From contig NZ_JXXK01000004.1 of assembly GCF_000949455.1 (NCBI RefSeq), forward strand, positions 62,001 through 126,000: a stretch of DNA of 64,000 bases. Direction: 5' to 3'. The notes under the pieces were generated by a model. It made no database searches. It had not been told where the DNA came from and worked only from the letters and a program-made list of their open reading frames with translations. Source of the DNA: Ruthenibacterium lactatiformans (GTDB lineage: Bacteria; Bacillota; Clostridia; Oscillospirales; Ruminococcaceae). Shown in pieces: positions 60,783 to 64,000 of the stretch; position 1 is the stretch's first letter, and every line of letters begins with the position of its first letter. The position numbers and the translations under genes were made by a program.

Positions 60783-63191
60783 TCACGCCCGCTTTTCCGC
60801 CAGATAGGTGGCAAGCTCCGTCTTTGCTCCCGTCACGGCTTCATCCATAGTCTTTTCACCTTTGCACAGCGCCTCAGCCTGTGCATACAGCTTTTCGGCC
60901 ACCGTGCTGTCGTCCCGCACGGGTGTCTTCAGCCCGGACAGCAGTGCAGTCCAGTCCACCCGGGGCACATCCGTGCCTATCGTCTGGCCGCGTTCTGCAT
61001 AGAGCTCCTGCACGTACGCCACCTGTTTTTCCAGGCCGGAGCGCAGCACCGGGAGCCCCTCTCCCAACGAATAATTCTGCACACCGGGCGCGAGCAGCGC
61101 CTGTATGAACTGTGCAGCCAGCTCCTGCTGGGCGCTCTGTGCCGCAATGCCGGCAAGCACCCGCGGTGTATATACGCCCTGCTCCATGCCGGGCGCCGGC
61201 GTAAGCGCCGCCTGTCCGTCATCGGACATATATGCACCCAGCACATCCCTGAGTATAAACAGCGCCGCGTTTGCCCGGCCGTAGCTGTATTCCATCACGC
61301 CCTGCGGAACGTCCGCGGACATTCCCAGCCCGGTGGAGGCATTTGACGTCACCATAAACGCAATACCGCCGTCGTTCGCCTTTTTCCCCAGTCCGTATCG
61401 GTCCGAAACCGCCTGCATCACGGAAAACAGTTCCCGCAGAGCGGCTTCGTTCAACGTGCCGTCCCGCACCACGGCGGGTGCGCTGACACTGTACAGCTGG
61501 TCGAACAACTCCCGCAGGGTGGTAAAGCTCAGAAGCGGGCGCTGCTCCTCCGGCACAGCTTTGAAAATATCATTGATATCTCCGCTGGCGGCCAGCGCCT
61601 CTGGTCCGTCCTGTACCGCCGCGGCCAGCGTCTCCAGGCTGTCCAGCCCTTCCAGTGTCTCCGGCTTTCCCATCAGCACAGGTACGGTAAAACGTGTGGG
61701 CACTGCGTACAGCTTTCCGTCCGTTCTCATAGGGTCGACCACCTGCGGGATCAACCCGTCGGCGGAGATCACCTGTGAAAGCTCCGCCAGCACGCCCTTG
61801 TCGATGAAGCTCTGCAGCGGCATGCCGTCCAGGATCAGCACATCCGGCCCCTTGCCCGCCACAAGCTCTGTGTTCAGCGTGCGCAGCGCGTCCTCGGCGC
61901 TGGCGCCGCCGGAGGTTCCAACCTCAAAATTCACGCGCACATCCGGATTTTCCTGTTGGAAATTGGTGATGGCCGCGCGCACGGTGGGGGAATCGTTCAG
62001 AGCGTAAACACGCACCTCCTTGTCCGGCACGGCGCTCACCGTCTCATCAAATACATAGTGCAGCACACGGCCGCCCTCCTCCGTCTGCACGGCCAGTGCA
62101 AAGGTGTTGCCCGGCAGCGCCGTAAAGCCGCGCACAGCGGCCAGCGGGGAACCGAAGGTATACATGCTGCCTTCCATCACGGTCTCCGCCAGCGTGCCGC
62201 CCGGCACGGCGCGGCGCACGCCTTTTTCAGACAGCAGATACAAGTTGCCGTCCGCGTCTGCCGCAAGGCTGGACGGATAATCCTCTCCACCCGCCGCGCT
62301 GGCGGCCTCAGTCTGCATATGCCCGGTCTCCAGATCATACGCCGCCGTGCCGCCCTCGTAGCCGTAGACAAAAAGCGTCGTCCCGTTGCAGGCTGTCAGG
62401 CCTCCCATCCAGTTGGGAATCTCATACAGCTTTTTTCCGGTGGCCATATCGTATACAGCCGTTGTGGCGGTATCCTCCGCGCTGAATACGCCCATATCGT
62501 CCCCGGACTGCTCCGTGCCGTCCGCAGCTTCTGCGTCGTCCGTCTCTCCGGCGGCGTCCTGCGTGCCGGAAGATGCCGCCTGCGCGCCTGCGTCTTCCCC
62601 TGCAGCCCCGTTCTGCACCGCGGCAAAATCGCCCCCAAAGCTGGTGAGCAGCAGTCTGCCGCCCGGCAGCACCTGTGCATCCGCCGCCATAAGCCCGCCC
62701 TGCGCGGAAAGGCCCTCCGGCTGCACGGGAGCGGCCGTGCCGTCCGCCGCAACGCGTGCGTAGGCCACCGCGCCCATACCGTCCTCTGTCTGCTCTGTCA
62801 ACATTACAAAATATTCTCCCTCAGGGGTAACGGTGACCTTTTCGATCTGGCGTTTCTCTCCGAAACTCTCCTGCCAGTCCATCGTATTTTCCGTCCATTC
62901 TTTGCCGCTGTCAGCAGAATAAAAATGGGTATATGTATATTGACCGGGCGTCTCGGCAGGCCGGAGCGCGATGTAGTCCAATCCGCCGTCCGGCCGTGCC
63001 GTCAGGCTCACCGGGGTACAGCCCGCCGCGCCCGGCGGGGTGATGTCGTTTTCCACGAACCGCCCCTTGGCCTGCATGGGCGTGCCGTCCCCCTGCGCAC
63101 TTGAACCGCCGCTCGTGCCGGGCTGCGCACCGCAGCCCGTGAACAGCACCGCCGCGGCCAGTACGCCGCACAAAAGTTGTTTTATCTTCAC
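60783..63191 (-). CDS. Lipoprotein fusing beta-propeller-like and solute-binding domains
   Basis: An 802-aa exported lipoprotein. The signal peptide ends in lipobox LFTGCGAQ (Cys near 20). The first half (about 45-390) is built of repeating strands with WxxxxDG- and YDLETGHM-type blades, like PQQ/sialidase propellers, interrupted by an acidic linker (about 205-245). From about 400 an extracellular solute-binding protein family 1 domain begins EVRVYALNDSPTVRAAITNF, with GPDVLILDGMPLQSFIDKG. Normal solute-binding proteins are about 400-450 aa. The start is GTG at 63191 after GTGAGGG. First gene of the transporter cluster. Confidence 0.8.
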   Translation of the reverse strand: MKIKQLLCGVLAAAVLFTGCGAQPGTSGGSSAQGDGTPMQAKGRFVENDITPPGAAGCTPVSLTARPDGGLDYIALRPAETPGQYTYTHFYSADSGKEWTENTMDWQESFGEKRQIEKVTVTPEGEYFVMLTEQTEDGMGAVAYARVAADGTAAPVQPEGLSAQGGLMAADAQVLPGGRLLLTSFGGDFAAVQNGAAGEDAGAQAASSGTQDAAGETDDAEAADGTEQSGDDMGVFSAEDTATTAVYDMATGKKLYEIPNWMGGLTACNGTTLFVYGYEGGTAAYDLETGHMQTEAASAAGGEDYPSSLAADADGNLYLLSEKGVRRAVPGGTLAETVMEGSMYTFGSPLAAVRGFTALPGNTFALAVQTEEGGRVLHYVFDETVSAVPDKEVRVYALNDSPTVRAAITNFQQENPDVRVNFEVGTSGGASAEDALRTLNTELVAGKGPDVLILDGMPLQSFIDKGVLAELSQVISADGLIPQVVDPMRTDGKLYAVPTRFTVPVLMGKPETLEGLDSLETLAAAVQDGPEALAASGDINDIFKAVPEEQRPLLSFTTLRELFDQLYSVSAPAVVRDGTLNEAALRELFSVMQAVSDRYGLGKKANDGGIAFMVTSNASTGLGMSADVPQGVMEYSYGRANAALFILRDVLGAYMSDDGQAALTPAPGMEQGVYTPRVLAGIAAQSAQQELAAQFIQALLAPGVQNYSLGEGLPVLRSGLEKQVAYVQELYAERGQTIGTDVPRVDWTALLSGLKTPVRDDSTVAEKLYAQAEALCKGEKTMDEAVTGAKTELATYLAEKRA

Positions 63192-63261
63192 TGTTTCCCT
63201 CACCTTTCCGGTATGCTCAAAATGATGCGGAGAGAAGATGCTTCCCGTCCAGCCTGTTTCC

Positions 63262-63360
63262 ATCATAAAAAAATCAACCTTGAAAAGTCCTTGAAAAACA
63301 GTGAGGGATTTGTGAAAGCCTCTGTTTTTCAGGGATTTTTAAGGTTGCATCCATTATAAT
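63262..63360. promoter_or_regulatory. Symmetrical divergent control region
   Basis: Two inverted arms of about 25 bases, 63276-63301 and 63322-63346 (AACCTT..AAAA..TCC.TGAAAAACAG in both). The left arm contains a tandem CCTTGAAAA repeated at 11-base spacing. -10 boxes flank the dyad: TATGAT on the minus strand (63267-63262) for the solute-binding protein and TATAAT (63355-63360) for the response regulator. Each arm covers the place where the respective -35 should be. OmpR-type regulators bind such direct repeats. Confidence 0.65.
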
Positions 63361-63391
63361 GGTTTTATTGCGGAACAGGAGGGACAAAAAC

Positions 63392-64000
63392 ATGCGGATA
63401 CTGCTTGTGGAAGACGACGAAGCCCTGTGCGCGGCCGTGGCGCCGCTGTTGGAGCGGGAGGGCTACCGTGTGGACGTATGCCGAGACGGCGACGATGCGC
63501 TGTACTACATGCGCCAACGGATGTTCGGGCTGTGCATTCTGGACAGGATGCTGCCCGGACGGGATGGGCTTTCGGTGCTGCGCGCAGCGCGGGCCGAGGG
63601 CCTGGACACGCCGGTGCTGATGACGACGGCGCTGGGCCTTGTGGGCGACCGAGTGGACGGTCTGGACGCGGGCGCAGACGATTATCTGGTAAAGCCTTTC
63701 GACGTACGCGAGCTGCTGGCCCGGGTACGCGCACTGGCCCGCCGCCCCGCTCCTGTGGCGGTCTCCGGCCGTCCCTGCTGCGGGGATCTTACTCTGGACA
63801 TGGGCACACTGGTGCTGACCGGAGACAAAGAGCAATGCACGCTCTCGAAAAAAGAGGCGGAGCTGCTGGCCGCACTGATGGAAAACGCCGGACAAACATT
63901 GTCCCGCAGTTTTTTATTCGGCCGTGTCTGGGGGCCGGGCGCCGACGTAGAGGAAGCCAGCCTGGACAGCTATGTACACTTTATCCGCCGCAGGCTGCGT
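63392..64000 (+). CDS. OmpR-family response regulator (3' end beyond window)
   Basis: 203 codons are visible. The receiver domain has ILLVEDDEALC (acidic pocket), the phospho-Asp in CILDRMLPGRDG (about residue 51), the Thr switch VLMTTALG and Lys in DDYLVKPFD. The winged-helix DNA-binding domain follows (about 130 on: LTLDMGTLVLTGD, SKKEAELLAALMENAGQTLS, SYVHFIRRRLR). ATG follows AGGAGGG. A sensor kinase probably lies just downstream. It diverges from the transporter cluster and likely controls it through the shared dyad. Confidence 0.95.
   Translation, partial: MRILLVEDDEALCAAVAPLLEREGYRVDVCRDGDDALYYMRQRMFGLCILDRMLPGRDGLSVLRAARAEGLDTPVLMTTALGLVGDRVDGLDAGADDYLVKPFDVRELLARVRALARRPAPVAVSGRPCCGDLTLDMGTLVLTGDKEQCTLSKKEAELLAALMENAGQTLSRSFLFGRVWGPGADVEEASLDSYVHFIRRRLR

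Overview
The window is GC-rich chromosomal DNA from a low-oxygen Firmicute. A [FeFe]-hydrogenase, a forespore signalling gene (spoIIR), type I GAPDH, acetate kinase, FeoAB, a GlgC/GlgD glycogen operon and an SMC-like-free set of typical clostridial genes all point to the Clostridia. The combination fits an Oscillospiraceae/Ruminococcaceae gut anaerobe (Faecalibacterium/Gemmiger/Subdoligranulum relatives), although no rRNA is present to fix the genus. I saw no tRNA, rRNA, CRISPR array or intact prophage.

Layout. 1-5.1 kb: the 3' end of secA, a heterodimeric ABC exporter with one degenerate ATP site, and a GNAT acetyltransferase. 5.3-6.3 kb: a lower-GC divergent HxlR regulator and flavin reductase pair. 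6.4-9.0 kb: an AraC regulator facing a GH4 alpha-galactosidase, then an internally deleted IS200-type transposase remnant. 9.2-12.2 kb: a three-gene glpA-like dehydrogenase operon, preceded by a hairpin-dense region with two 102-bp direct repeats. 12.9-15.5 kb: a metal permease and a [FeFe]-hydrogenase. 15.6-18.9 kb: three tandem membrane-anchored SGNH hydrolases. 19.1-23.7 kb: gapA, an orphan histidine-kinase-like ATPase whose 3' end overlaps spoIIR, and mgtE with a long leader. 23.9-31.6 kb: a nucleotidyltransferase gene broken by an amber codon, ispE, an Lrp/aminotransferase/DUF362 operon, an ACT/PFL-family pair, an XRE regulator and a DUF378 protein. 31.8-36.2 kb: tsaE-tsaB-rpiB-upp and a large Ala/Glu/Pro-rich membrane protein. 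36.4-39.1 kb: small regulators, an HPr-like protein lacking the phospho-His, a VanX-like peptidase and a 243-bp palindromic repeat element. 39.2-45.3 kb: the glgBCDA glycogen operon. 45.6-50.8 kb: a CorA-type transporter, feoAB plus a Cys-rich partner, and a GltD-like flavoprotein. 51.0-56.2 kb: an AAC(6')-like acetyltransferase, tmcAL, ackA and a membrane EAL phosphodiesterase. 56.3-64.0 kb: a transporter cluster of solute-binding protein, two sugar-type permeases, an HlyD-like adaptor and a MacB-like permease with no ATPase, diverging from an OmpR-type response regulator cut by the window end.

The glycogen operon, GH4 hydrolase, sugar-type transporter and rpiB describe carbohydrate uptake and storage. 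GAPDH, the hydrogenase and acetate kinase describe fermentation to H2 and acetate. MgtE, CorA and FeoAB handle Mg2+ and Fe2+. The most interesting regulatory signals are a proline-rich leader frame followed by an intrinsic terminator in front of mgtE, and a symmetrical inverted repeat whose two arms cover the -35 regions of two divergent promoters at 63.3 kb.
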